Below, in pieces: positions 1-7,822 of a stretch of 64,000 bases of DNA. Position 1 is the stretch's first letter. The number at the start of each line of letters is the position of its first letter. The notes under the pieces were generated by a model. The model was given only the letters and a program-made list of their open reading frames with translations, was not told where the DNA came from and made no database searches. Both the position numbers and the translations under genes were made by a program. The stretch is from NCBI RefSeq assembly GCF_900167435.1, contig NZ_FUWS01000005.1, forward strand, positions 282,893 through 346,892. The letters run 5' to 3'. This DNA comes from Marinactinospora thermotolerans DSM 45154 (GTDB lineage: Bacteria; Actinomycetota; Actinomycetes; Streptosporangiales; Streptosporangiaceae).

Positions 1-718
1 GGCTGTCCACGTCGGTGTCGCCGTGGCCGGGGAAGTGTTTGACGACGGGGACCACCCCGGCCTCCTCGAACGCCTCGGCCTGCGCGGGCACCATGGTCGC
101 CACCAGCTCGGGGTCGGAACCGAAGGAGCGGACGCCGATGACCGGGTTGGCCGCGTTGACGTTGACGTCGGCGACCGGTGCGTAGTCGAGGTTGATCCCG
201 AGCGCGGACAGCTCGGCGGCGGTGGTGCCGGCGAGCGTGGCCGCGGCCTGCGGGTCCCGGGTGGCCCCGATCGCCATCGCGTCGGGGAAGCGCGCGCCGA
301 ACGGCAGCCGGGCCACCATGCCCTGCTCCTGGTCGATCCCCAGGAACAAGGGGATGCCGGCACCGCTGTCGGCGGCGAGGTCCTGAAGACCGTTGGACAG
401 GGTGGCGACCTGTTCGGGGTCGGACAGGTTCTCGGGGAAGTAGATGAGCCCCCCGGGGTGGTAGGTCTCGATCAGATCGGCGTTGTCCTGCGCCTGTGTT
501 CCGCTGACGGTGGCCACGAACAGCTGGCCGACCTTCTCCTCCAGGCTCATGTCGGCGAGCAGTTCGGCGGCCCTGGCCGCGGTGTCCGGGGAGGGTGCCG
601 TGGACCCCCGTGAGCTCGATCCGTCGTCCCCTCCCCCCTCTTCCGAGGCGCCGCCACAGGCGGTCGAGGACAGCAGGAGACCCGCGCCGACCAGCGCGAG
701 GAGACGTCGAAGGGCCAT
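1..718 (-). CDS. GH3 beta-N-acetylhexosaminidase lipoprotein (NagZ-like), 3' end outside window
   Basis: Secreted, lipid-anchored glycoside hydrolase family 3 enzyme, expected to release terminal beta-GlcNAc from chitin or muropeptide fragments outside the membrane. The first 239 residues are visible, starting at ATG 716-718. A short signal peptide ends in a lipobox (LSSTAC, Cys about 21), followed by a Gly/Ser/Asp-rich linker. The GH3 barrel then shows LFLGIDQEQG, VARLPFG, DYAPVADVN and, close to the window edge, KHFPGHGDT, the loop that carries the general acid/base His-Asp dyad in NagZ enzymes. It lies just beyond the terminator of the PTS operon, so it probably has its own promoter. Its place beside DasR and the GlcNAc PTS resembles dasD next to dasR in Streptomyces. 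The C-terminus cannot be judged. Confidence 0.9.
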   Translation of the reverse strand, partial: MALRRLLALVGAGLLLSSTACGGASEEGGGDDGSSSRGSTAPSPDTAARAAELLADMSLEEKVGQLFVATVSGTQAQDNADLIETYHPGGLIYFPENLSDPEQVATLSNGLQDLAADSGAGIPLFLGIDQEQGMVARLPFGARFPDAMAIGATRDPQAAATLAGTTAAELSALGINLDYAPVADVNVNAANPVIGVRSFGSDPELVATMVPAQAEAFEEAGVVPVVKHFPGHGDTDVDS

Positions 719-788
719 GTGGATCTTCCGGACAGGATGCTGGGAAAGTGCGGAATGGGATATTCACGCTGAGTCCCCACCATAAGCC

Positions 789-824
789 GTGGGGCGGTGG
801 GCCGTACCCGGCCCACCGCCCCAC
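789..824 (-). terminator. Terminator downstream of ptsI
   Basis: Perfect 16-bp stem with a 4-base loop, starting 17 bases after the ptsI stop. There is no clear T-run, as is common in high-GC actinobacteria. It separates the PTS operon from the hexosaminidase gene. Confidence 0.7.
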
Positions 825-840
825 ACGTCCGCCTTCGGCC

Positions 841-2523
841 CTAAAACCCCAGCTCGGCCAGGCCCGGCAGATGGTCCCGGGCCGCCCGGCCCGCGCCCTC
901 CGCGTCCCGGGCCGCGCGCGCGGCCGAAGCCGCGGCCCGGCACTCCTGGAGGGTGACCCGGGAGAGCGCCGCACGCACCGCGGGCAGCGCGCCGGCCCCC
1001 ATCGACAACGAGGTCACCCCCAGGCCGGTGAGGACACAGGCCAGGACGGGATCGGCGGCGGCCTCGCCGCACACCCCGCACTCGCGTCCCGCGGCGTCGG
1101 CCGCCTGCGCCGCCATCGCCACCAGGTCCAGCACCGCCGGCTGCCAGGGGTCCTGGAATCTGCCGAGCGCGCCGACCTCGCGATCGGCCGCGCAGGTGTA
1201 CTGGGTCAGATCGTTGGTCCCGACGCTGAAGAACCCCGCCGTCGCGGCGATGTGCGCGGCGCGTATCGCGGCGGCGGGCACCTCGATCATGACCCCCGCC
1301 CCCTCGATGCCGGCCTTGGCCGCCGCCTCGGCGAACCACGCCGCGTCGGCCTCGTCGGTCACCATCGGGGCCATGACCCGGAGTTCGGCCGCGGTGTCCC
1401 GGGCCGCCTCCGCGAGCGCGGCGAGCTGCGTCTCCAGCACCTCGGGGAACAGCCGCATCATGCGCACGCCCCGCTCCCCCAGCGCCGGATTGGGCTCTCC
1501 CGCGCTCGGCGGCAGGAAGGCCAGCGGCTTGTCGGCCCCCGCGTCGAGGGTGCGCACGACGACCTTCGCGCCCGGGAACGCCTCCAGCACGGCGCGGTAG
1601 GCGGCCACCTGCTCCTCGTGCCCGGGGGCGTCCGCCCGGTCCAGGAAGAGGAACTCGGTGCGATACAGCCCGACCCCCTCGGCCCCGTTCTCCAGCGCCG
1701 CCGGCACGTCCTTGGGGCCGCCGATGTTGGCGAGGAGGGGAACGGGATGCCCATCGGCGGTCCGCCCGGGGCCCACGCTCGCCGCGACGGCCGCGGCCCG
1801 CGCGGCGGCCCGCTCCCGGGAACGCTCGACCAGTTCCGGCGCGGGATCGACGGTGACCGTTCCACCGGCGCCGTCGACCAGCAGCGTGGTGCCGTCGGTC
1901 ACGGCACGCGCCCCCGGACAGGCCACCACGGCCGGCAGCCCCAGCGCACGCGCGAGGATCGCGGTGTGGCTGGTGGGCCCGCCCTCGGCGGTCACCAGCG
2001 CCAGCACCCGTCCGGGGTCCAGCGTGGCCGTGTCCGCCGGCGCCAGGTCGTCGGCCACCAGGACGAAGGGCTCGGCCGACTCGGGGACGCCCGGGACCGG
2101 GACGCCGAGCAACCGGGCCACGGCGCGGTCGCGCACGTCGTCGAGGTCGGCGACCCGGGCCGCGAGATACCCTCCCGCAGCCGCGAGCATGTCGCGGTAG
2201 ACCGTGAAGGCGTCGAACACGGCCCGTGCCGCCGACGTGCCCTCCTCCACGCGCCGCCGCACGTCATCGGCGAGCGCGGGATCGCGCGCCATCAGCGCCT
2301 GGGCGGACAGCACCTCCTCGGCCTCGCCCCCGGCCCGCGCGCCGCGCTCGGCGAGCTCCTCGGCGGTCCGTTCCAGCGCGTCCGCGGCGCGGGCCGCCTC
2401 CGCGGCGACGTCGCCGTCGTGGCGTTCGCCGCTCGGCGGCTCGGGAACCGCCCGCACCAGGCGCAGCGCGGGTCCCGCGCCGACCCCGGGGCTGACGCCG
2501 ACGCCGCTCAACGTGTCGGCCAT
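841..2523 (-). CDS. ptsI: PTS enzyme I (phosphoenolpyruvate-protein phosphotransferase)
   Basis: Cytosolic first enzyme of the PTS relay: it autophosphorylates from PEP and passes the phosphate to HPr. At 560 residues it has the usual EI length. Visible family features are the phosphohistidine segment GGPTSHTAILAR, the PEP-binding barrel with GLYRTEFLFLDR, the VMIEVPAA stretch, FFSVGTNDLTQY and, near the end, CGEAAADP, where the catalytic Cys lies. ATG is at 2523, only 9 bases after the ptsH stop, so the two are co-transcribed. In Streptomyces crr-ptsI is under DasR control; the same is likely here given the divergent dasR. Confidence 0.97.
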   Translation of the reverse strand: MADTLSGVGVSPGVGAGPALRLVRAVPEPPSGERHDGDVAAEAARAADALERTAEELAERGARAGGEAEEVLSAQALMARDPALADDVRRRVEEGTSAARAVFDAFTVYRDMLAAAGGYLAARVADLDDVRDRAVARLLGVPVPGVPESAEPFVLVADDLAPADTATLDPGRVLALVTAEGGPTSHTAILARALGLPAVVACPGARAVTDGTTLLVDGAGGTVTVDPAPELVERSRERAAARAAAVAASVGPGRTADGHPVPLLANIGGPKDVPAALENGAEGVGLYRTEFLFLDRADAPGHEEQVAAYRAVLEAFPGAKVVVRTLDAGADKPLAFLPPSAGEPNPALGERGVRMMRLFPEVLETQLAALAEAARDTAAELRVMAPMVTDEADAAWFAEAAAKAGIEGAGVMIEVPAAAIRAAHIAATAGFFSVGTNDLTQYTCAADREVGALGRFQDPWQPAVLDLVAMAAQAADAAGRECGVCGEAAADPVLACVLTGLGVTSLSMGAGALPAVRAALSRVTLQECRAAASAARAARDAEGAGRAARDHLPGLAELGF

Positions 2524-2532
2524 CGTCTCCCC

Positions 2533-2781
2533 CTAGCCCGCGTTCGCGATCGCGGCGAGCTCGTCCAGCAGCTCCTCGCTCTCGGCGTTGATGACGATCT
2601 CGTCGCCGTGGCGGACGTCCAGGCTCATCACCGCGAGGATGCTCTTGGCCGAGACGGGGGAGCCGTCCCCCTTGGCGACCGTCACGTCCCCGCCGGCCTT
2701 CGCCGCGGCCCCGACGAACAGCGCGGCCGGCCGAGCGTGCAACCCGACCTCGGATTCGACCTTCACGCGGCGCTCTGCCAC
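2533..2781 (-). CDS. ptsH: PTS phosphocarrier protein HPr
   Basis: Small cytosolic phosphocarrier between EI and EIIA, 82 residues, starting at GTG 2779-2781 with an upstream GAGGTGG. The active-site histidine is in GLHARPAALFV. A serine sits in the region of the regulatory Ser46 (SAKSILAVMSLDV), but no HPr kinase gene is in the window and Gram-positive style Ser phosphorylation is not established in actinomycetes. It lies between the HAD gene (28 bases upstream) and ptsI (9 bases downstream). Confidence 0.95.
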   Translation of the reverse strand: MAERRVKVESEVGLHARPAALFVGAAAKAGGDVTVAKGDGSPVSAKSILAVMSLDVRHGDEIVINAESEELLDELAAIANAG

Positions 2782-2809
2782 GATTCCACCTCTTCTTCGG
2801 CTATCGGAA

Positions 2810-3475
2810 TTACGGGGTGAGCCGAGGCCAGTCGACCTCGGTCAGGTGGTCGACGATGCGGTCCGCGCCGTCCAGCAGCTCCCTGGCGTGGGTCGTCGTG
2901 ATGGCGACGACCCGCATGCCGGCGCGCCTGCCGGCCTGGATGCCGGCCGGGGTGTCCTCGAAGACCACGATGTGCTCGGGCGCGTAACCGAGGATCTCGG
3001 CGCCTCGCAGGTATCCCTGCGGGTCGGGCTTTCCCTCGGTGACGTCGCCCGCCGTCACCAGCCCCTTGAACAACTCGCGCACCCCCAGCTGGGTGAGGGC
3101 GGTCTCGGCCCATTCCCGGCCGGCCGAGGTGACCAGGGCGAAGGGCACCCCCTCGGCGTGCAGGCGGCGCAGGAAGGAGACCGATTCGGGCAGGTGCTCC
3201 ACCGGGGGGAGGTCCGGGGCGCTGCCGTAGATCTGCAACTCGTCGATGAGCACGTCCAGCGTGACGCCGGGCAGCAGGTCGGGGTATTCGGAGAGGACGT
3301 CCTTGCCGCGCCGGCCCATGAAACGGCGCAGTGTCGTCTCGTCGTAGTCGACGTTGTGGGCGTCGAGGAGTTTGGCCCAGACGGCGACGCTGCGCGGCTC
3401 GCTGTTGATCAGCGTTCCGTCGAGGTCGAACAGTGCGGCGCGGGGCAGGTCTGCGTTGATGAGGGTTTCGTTCAC
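2810..3475 (-). CDS. HAD-IA sugar-phosphatase/mutase-like hydrolase
   Basis: Cytosolic HAD hydrolase of 221 residues. It carries all four HAD motifs: DLDGT near residue 17, a Ser/Thr motif in ALVTSAG, the lysine in EGKPDPQGYL and the acidic FEDTPAGIQAG. A helical cap follows motif I. This subgroup includes sugar-phosphate phosphatases and beta-phosphoglucomutases; the substrate cannot be told from sequence. The start is GTG 3473-3475, which overlaps the crr stop as GTGA, so it is translationally coupled to EIIA. A position inside a PTS relay suggests relief of hexose- or hexosamine-phosphate accumulation, which is inference. Confidence 0.85.
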   Translation of the reverse strand: MNETLINADLPRAALFDLDGTLINSEPRSVAVWAKLLDAHNVDYDETTLRRFMGRRGKDVLSEYPDLLPGVTLDVLIDELQIYGSAPDLPPVEHLPESVSFLRRLHAEGVPFALVTSAGREWAETALTQLGVRELFKGLVTAGDVTEGKPDPQGYLRGAEILGYAPEHIVVFEDTPAGIQAGRRAGMRVVAITTTHARELLDGADRIVDHLTEVDWPRLTP

Positions 3476-3918
3476 GCCCACTGGAACAGTTGGCTCCCCT
3501 TCTCGACTTCCCCCGCGACCGCGCGGGAGATCACATCGTGACCGGCGTCCAACGCGACCACCGGGACGACCGTGGCCATCCCCTTGGCCGCGACCTCCGC
3601 CGGGTCCCAGCGGATCAGCGGCTGTCCGGCCTCGACGTCGGCGCCCTCGTCGACGAGCCTTTCGAAGCCCTCGCCGTTGAGCTTCACCGTGTCGATGCCG
3701 AGGTGGACGAGGACCCCCCGACCACCCTCGCCCACGACGACGAAGGCGTGCGCGTGCAGCTTGGCCACCCTGCCGGCGATCGGCGCGACCGCCTCCTGCC
3801 GCCCGTTTCGGGGCAGGATCGCGGTGCCTGGGCCGACCATGCCCTGGGCGAAGACGGGATCGGGTACCTCGGACAGTCCCACGGCGGTGCCCGAAACGGG
3901 CGACAGCACGGAGAGCAT
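3472..3918 (-). CDS. crr: PTS EIIA, glucose/GlcNAc family (Crr)
   Basis: Soluble EIIA of the glucose superfamily, 148 residues. It accepts phosphate from HPr and passes it to EIIB. The two family histidines are visible in KLHAHAFVV and, as the phosphorylated one, VLVHLGIDTVKLNGEGF. The start is ATG 3918 with a strong AAGGAGGT a few bases upstream. It follows the EIIB gene after a 55-base gap that holds a perfect palindrome, and overlaps the HAD gene by a GTGA. In Streptomyces this protein serves the GlcNAc permease. Confidence 0.95.
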   Translation of the reverse strand: MLSVLSPVSGTAVGLSEVPDPVFAQGMVGPGTAILPRNGRQEAVAPIAGRVAKLHAHAFVVVGEGGRGVLVHLGIDTVKLNGEGFERLVDEGADVEAGQPLIRWDPAEVAAKGMATVVPVVALDAGHDVISRAVAGEVEKGSQLFQWA

Positions 3919-3935
3919 GGACTACCTCCTTGAAC

Positions 3936-3959
3936 GGGCGCGGCCCCGGGGCCGCGCCC
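3936..3959 (-). other. Palindromic hairpin between EIIB and EIIA genes
   Basis: A 24-base perfect GC palindrome between the EIIB stop and the crr ribosome site. It could be an mRNA-stability or partial-termination structure that sets the EIIB:EIIA ratio. Confidence 0.5.
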
Positions 3960-3973
3960 ACGTCGTCGGCGGG

Positions 3974-4210
3974 TCAGTCGAGCAGGTCGTTGATGTCGTC
4001 GGTGAGCGTGTCGGCCTCGGGGCCGACGACGACCTGGACCACGTTGCCGGACACGAGCACGCCGTGCGCGCCCGTCGCCTTCAGCGCGGCCTCATCGACC
4101 TTGCCCGGGTCGGCGACCTCGGTGCGCAGGCGGGTGATGCAGGCCTCGATCTCCTTGATGTTGTCCGCACCGCCGAGCCCTGCGACGATCGCCGCTGCCT
4201 TGTCGGCCAT
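3974..4210 (-). CDS. PTS EIIB, glucose/GlcNAc family, stand-alone
   Basis: Free-standing EIIB domain of 78 residues, probably the NagF equivalent. It carries the phospho-cysteine in the signature EACITRLR near residue 28. It receives phosphate from EIIA and hands it to sugar bound in the EIIC channel, at the inner face of the membrane. The start ATG 4210 has GGAGGAG about 8 bases upstream. Hairpins flank the gene on both sides. The EIIC gene across the divergent promoter has no fused EIIB, so these two must pair. Confidence 0.92.
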   Translation of the reverse strand: MADKAAAIVAGLGGADNIKEIEACITRLRTEVADPGKVDEAALKATGAHGVLVSGNVVQVVVGPEADTLTDDINDLLD

Positions 4211-4230
4211 GTGTCTCCTCCTGCTTCGGG

Positions 4231-4251
4231 GGCGCGGGCCGGGCCCGCGCC
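4231..4251 (-). other. Hairpin just upstream of the EIIB ribosome-binding site
   Basis: 10-bp perfect GC stem with a minimal loop, about 12 bases before the EIIB Shine-Dalgarno sequence. It may modulate EIIB translation or RNA processing; no function is proven. Confidence 0.45.
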
Positions 4252-4300
4252 GGAACCGATGGATGTGAGCAGAGCTTAGGTCCACTCACCACGGGCCTCG

Positions 4301-5344
4301 CTACGAGGTCTGGGTGACCTTGCCCAGGCCCCGCGGCGCGTCGGGGTCATAGCCGAGCCTGCGCGCCAGCTTCTCGGTGATGAGCTGGGCGGGGACGATC
4401 AGACCGATCGGCGCCAGCCATTCCGGCAGGTCGGGTCCTGGGACGGCCAGGTCGCAGGCCCCGGCGAGCGCGGCGCCGCCGCCGATGCCATAGGCGGGGG
4501 CACCCGCGGAGACGACCCGCTGGGCGAGGGCGACGGTGCCCGGGAGGGTGGGGCCGTTGTTCGCGGCGACGAGCAGCGCGGGGGTGTCGGCGTCGACGAC
4601 CGCGATGGGACCGTGCAACAGGTCCGCGTAGGACAGACCCATCGCGTGCAGGTAGCACGCCTCCTTGAGCTTGAGGGCGGCCTCCAACGCGGTGGAGAAG
4701 GCCATGCCCCGCCCGGAGACGACGGCGCCCTGGACCCCCACCAGGCGTTCGACGATCTCGTCGAGGGCGTCCTCGGAGGCCTCCAGCGTCGCCTCGATCT
4801 CGTCGGGGACCGCGCGCAGCTCTCCCGCGTCGAGGTCGGCGCCCAGTCCCAGGGCGAGCACGGCGAGCGCGGCGAGCTGGGTGGTGTAGGTCTTGGTCGC
4901 CGGGACGGCGACCTCGTCACCGGCCCGGGTGAGCAGGGAGACGTCGGCGATCTCGGTCATCGGCGAGCCGGCGCCGTTGGTGATGCCGATGGTCCGGGCG
5001 CCGCAGTCGGCGGCCCAGCGCATCGTGTCGACGATCTCCTCGGTACGGCCCGACTGCGAGATCGCCACGGCGAGAACCCCGGACAGGTCCATCTTCGCGC
5101 GGTAGGTGGTGGCGATGGAGGGGGAGGCCAGTGTCGCCAGACGCCCTCCGTGCGCCTGGATCAGGTAGCCGCCGTAGACCGCGGCGTTGTCGGAGGAGCC
5201 ACGCGCGATGAACAGGACCTGCCTGGTCTGCTGGGCGAGCGCGGCGATCTCTCCCGTCAGGGGCAGGAGGGCGTCAAGGGTCCGACGCACCGCCTCGGGC
5301 TGTTGCGCGATCTCCGAACGCATGACGCTGGTCGTCGTTGTCAT
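4301..5344 (-). CDS. Double-SIS-domain aminosugar-phosphate isomerase/deaminase (GlmS isomerase-like, NagB-II type)
   Basis: Cytosolic protein of 347 residues with two SIS domains, like the isomerase half of GlmS but without the glutaminase domain. Visible are the SIS-I phosphate loop (FIARGSSDNAA), AISQSGRTEEIVDTM, VPATKTYTTQ, SGRGMAFSTALEAALKLKE and a C-terminal GlmS-like tail (DAPRGLGKVTQT). Such proteins can act as glucosamine-6-phosphate deaminase (NagB-II). The locus has no ordinary nagB, so this is a good candidate for making fructose-6-phosphate from the imported aminosugar. A close relative lies beside dasABC-dasD in Streptomyces. The start ATG 5344 follows GGGAAGAG; an in-frame ATG 18 bases upstream is also possible. 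First gene of the PTS operon. Confidence 0.8.
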   Translation of the reverse strand: MTTTTSVMRSEIAQQPEAVRRTLDALLPLTGEIAALAQQTRQVLFIARGSSDNAAVYGGYLIQAHGGRLATLASPSIATTYRAKMDLSGVLAVAISQSGRTEEIVDTMRWAADCGARTIGITNGAGSPMTEIADVSLLTRAGDEVAVPATKTYTTQLAALAVLALGLGADLDAGELRAVPDEIEATLEASEDALDEIVERLVGVQGAVVSGRGMAFSTALEAALKLKEACYLHAMGLSYADLLHGPIAVVDADTPALLVAANNGPTLPGTVALAQRVVSAGAPAYGIGGGAALAGACDLAVPGPDLPEWLAPIGLIVPAQLITEKLARRLGYDPDAPRGLGKVTQTS

Positions 5345-5432
5345 CAGGTCTCTTCCCATCGCTCGCCTCTGCTCGGCCGGAGGCCGTATCCGCCCCGAGC
5401 AGGGGGGACACCGCGTTGTCAAAGTGTTAAAC

Positions 5433-5457
5433 GGTGTGCCGACACCAATTATTGACA
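5433..5457 (+). promoter_or_regulatory. Inverted repeat and -35-like box between the SIS gene and dasR
   Basis: GGTGT and ACACC arms flank GCCG at 5433-5446, followed by TTGACA at 5452-5457. A mirrored TGTCAA at 5417-5422 (TTGACA on the other strand) suggests divergent promoters. Clear -10 boxes are not obvious. Confidence 0.45.
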
Positions 5458-5470
5458 CAGCATTGTTTAC

Positions 5471-5496
5471 TGTGGTCTAGTCCGGCCTATACCAGT
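5471..5496. promoter_or_regulatory. DasR-responsive (dre)-like operator
   Basis: TGTGGTCTAGTCCGGC (5471-5486) matches 11 of 16 positions of the dre consensus AGTGGTCTAGACCACT. An overlapping weaker copy spans 5481-5496. TGGTCTA (5473-5479) and TATACCA (5488-5494) also form an inverted repeat. The site lies between the divergent SIS-PTS operon and dasR, where it could control both. Confidence 0.6.
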
Positions 5497-5538
5497 ACGC
5501 ACCATATCCGACCGTTACGCAACCGAACAGGCACCAGC

Positions 5539-6279
5539 ATGGCGATCGACCCCACCAGCCCCATCCCGAAGTACTCACAGCTTCGCGAGATCCTGCTCGA
5601 CTGGATCGAGGAGACCGGGCTCGGAGTGGACGACGCCATCCCCTCGGAACGTGAACTCGGCGCCCTCTACGGCCTGTCCCGCATGACCGTGCGCCAGACC
5701 ATCGACCACCTCGTCGCCGAGGGCAAGCTCTACCGCGTCCCCGGCAAGGGGACCTTCGTCGCGCGCCCCAAGATCGAGATGTCCCTCGCCCTGACCTCCT
5801 TCACCGAGGACATGCGCGCGCGGGGCTTCACCCCCGACTCCCAGGACCTCGCCCGCCGGATCGACCCGGCCAGCGGACACCTGGCCCGCATGCTGGACAT
5901 CGAACCCGGATCGCCCATCCACCACATCGAGCGTCTGCGCACCGCCGACGGCGAGCCCATGGCGCTGGAACGCTCCAACATCCCGCTCTCCCTCGTCCCC
6001 GGCCTGGACGAGCGGTCGCTCGCCGGCCGCTCCCTCTACCAGCTCCTGGAGGAGGAGTACGGGATCCTGCTCGACTCCGGTGAGCAGACCATCGAGGCGG
6101 GGATCTGCGATCCGACCGACGCCCGGCTCCTCGGCCTGCCTCCGGGCAGCGCCGTCCTTCTCATGCAGCGGCGTAGCTTCGCCAACGGCCGCTGCGTGGA
6201 GCTGGCGATCTCGACCTACCGGGCCGATCGCTACCAGCTCCACTCCACGCTGGACCCGCGCCGCAGCGGATCCGCCTAG
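5539..6279 (+). CDS. dasR: GntR/HutC-family repressor DasR-like
   Basis: Transcription regulator of 246 residues. The N-terminal winged helix shows SERELGALYGLSRMTVRQ and the wing GKGTFVA. A UTRA ligand domain begins near residue 90 (SLALTSFTEDMRARG). In DasR proteins this domain binds glucosamine-6-phosphate or GlcNAc-6-phosphate and releases dre operators. ATG 5539 gives the usual length and start (IPKYSQLREILLDWI). It is divergent from the PTS operon, 79 bases upstream of the EIIC gene, and has a dre-like site in its own promoter, so autoregulation is likely. Confidence 0.9.
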   Translation: MAIDPTSPIPKYSQLREILLDWIEETGLGVDDAIPSERELGALYGLSRMTVRQTIDHLVAEGKLYRVPGKGTFVARPKIEMSLALTSFTEDMRARGFTPDSQDLARRIDPASGHLARMLDIEPGSPIHHIERLRTADGEPMALERSNIPLSLVPGLDERSLAGRSLYQLLEEEYGILLDSGEQTIEAGICDPTDARLLGLPPGSAVLLMQRRSFANGRCVELAISTYRADRYQLHSTLDPRRSGSA

Positions 6280-6358
6280 TCCCCGTCCCGGGGACCCTGC
6301 ACCCATCCACCCCGTTTTCGAGCCACGGCTCAACGGCACCTACACGGGAGGCACAGCG

Positions 6359-7705
6359 GTGAGCTCCTCATCCACCGCGGCCGGCGGGTCCTCCGCCGCT
6401 CCGGAGAAGACGAAGAAGACGTCGAGTGCGCTGGCGATCCTGCAACGGATCGGCCGCAGCCTGATGATGCCGATCGCGGTGTTGCCGGCAGCGGCGATCC
6501 TGCTCCGGCTGGGGCAGCCCGACCTGCTCGGCGCCATCCCAGGGCTGGAGAGCACCTCCGAGGTCATCGGCCAGGCGGGTAACGCCCTGTTCGAGAGCAT
6601 GCCCCTGCTGTTCGCGATCGGCGTCGCGATCGGGTTCGCGAAGAAGGCCGACGGCTCCACCGCCCTGGCGGCCCTCGTCGGCTACCTGGTCTTCGACCGG
6701 GTCACCAAGCTGATGTTCTTCAACGCCGGCGGCGAGATCGGCGCCCGCGTCACCCTGGAACTCGCCGACGGGACGACCGCGGTGAACTGGGGTGCCAAGA
6801 ACCCCACCGACGTGCTCGGCGGCATCCTCATCGGCATCGTCGCCGCGTTGCTGTGGCAGCGCTTCTACCGGATCAAACTGCCGACCTGGCTCGGCTTCTT
6901 CGGTGGCCGGCGCTTCGTCCCGATCATCACCGCGGTGACCGCCCTGCTCCTGGGTGTCGTGTTCGGGTTCCTGTGGCCGACCATCGGCGGCTGGATCAAC
7001 GGGCTGGGCGAGTGGATCATCGGTTCCGGGGCTGTCGGGGCCGGTGTCTACGGCATGGTCAACCGCCTGCTCCTGCCGTTCGGCCTGCACCACATCGTCA
7101 ACTCCGTCGTCTGGTTCGTGTTCGGCTCCTTCGAGGGCCCCGACGGGGTCGTGCACGGCGAGATCAACCGCTACCTGGCCGGCGACCCCACCGCGGGCGG
7201 CTTCCTGTCCGGCTTCTTCCCCGTGCTGATGTTCGGCCTTCCCGCCGCCGCGCTGGCGATGTGGCGGGCCGCGCGCCCCGGCCAGCGCGCCGCGGTCGGC
7301 GGCATCATGATCTCGGCCGCGCTGACCGCCTTCGTCACCGGCATCACCGAACCGATCGAGTACGCGTTCATCTTCATCGCGCCCGTGCTGTTCGTGCTCC
7401 ACATCGTGCTGACCGGCATCTCGATGGCGGTACTCAACGCCCTGGACGCGCACCTGGGGTTCGGGTTCTCCGCCGGCCTGATCGACCTGCTGCTCAACGC
7501 GACCAAGGACAACACCACGGGGCTGGGACTGATCCTGCTCCTCGGCCTGGTGTACTTCGCCCTCTACTACGTGGTCTTCTACTTCGCGATCACCAAGCTG
7601 AACCTGCCCACACCGGGCCGGGAGCCGGAGCAGGAGAAGGTCACGGCCGACGTCCCGTCCGAGACGGGCGGCGACACGAAGGAGACGAAGACCGACACAC
7701 CCTAG
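6359..7705 (+). CDS. PTS EIIC, GlcNAc/glucose permease (NagE-like)
   Basis: Membrane permease of 448 residues that carries sugar in as its 6-phosphate when paired with EIIB. It has many hydrophobic segments from residue 35 on, an HHIVNSVVW stretch and the signature GITEPIEYAFIF. No EIIB or EIIA domain is attached; the C-terminus is a short charged Glu/Thr/Lys tail. The start is GTG 6359, 8 bases after GGGAGG. A low-complexity Ser/Ala/Lys N-terminal tail precedes the first helix. GlcNAc as substrate is inferred from DasR, the hexosaminidase and the SIS gene. Confidence 0.92.
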   Translation: MSSSSTAAGGSSAAPEKTKKTSSALAILQRIGRSLMMPIAVLPAAAILLRLGQPDLLGAIPGLESTSEVIGQAGNALFESMPLLFAIGVAIGFAKKADGSTALAALVGYLVFDRVTKLMFFNAGGEIGARVTLELADGTTAVNWGAKNPTDVLGGILIGIVAALLWQRFYRIKLPTWLGFFGGRRFVPIITAVTALLLGVVFGFLWPTIGGWINGLGEWIIGSGAVGAGVYGMVNRLLLPFGLHHIVNSVVWFVFGSFEGPDGVVHGEINRYLAGDPTAGGFLSGFFPVLMFGLPAAALAMWRAARPGQRAAVGGIMISAALTAFVTGITEPIEYAFIFIAPVLFVLHIVLTGISMAVLNALDAHLGFGFSAGLIDLLLNATKDNTTGLGLILLLGLVYFALYYVVFYFAITKLNLPTPGREPEQEKVTADVPSETGGDTKETKTDTP

Positions 7706-7721
7706 CCTCCTGCCCATGGCA

Positions 7722-7750
7722 CGGGGCCCGGCCGATCCGGCCGGGCCCCG
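7722..7750 (+). terminator. Terminator of dasR-EIIC
   Basis: Perfect 12-bp GC stem with a 5-base loop, 17 bases after the EIIC stop. Confidence 0.75.
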
Positions 7751-7822
7751 TCCGCTTTCCCGGTCCCCCGCGCGAGACCGGAAATCCCGGCGCACCGGGC
7801 ACCGCGTGCCTCCCTCGACGGA

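Noticed and set aside
595-2820. Long rightward open frame of 741 codons over ptsI
   Set aside because: It is the opposite-strand shadow of ptsI and ptsH; low-complexity Arg/Gly/His composition and no known domain.
4261-4290. Second dre-like site before the EIIB gene
   Set aside because: Only about 10 of 16 matches and no symmetry; chance matches of this quality are expected.
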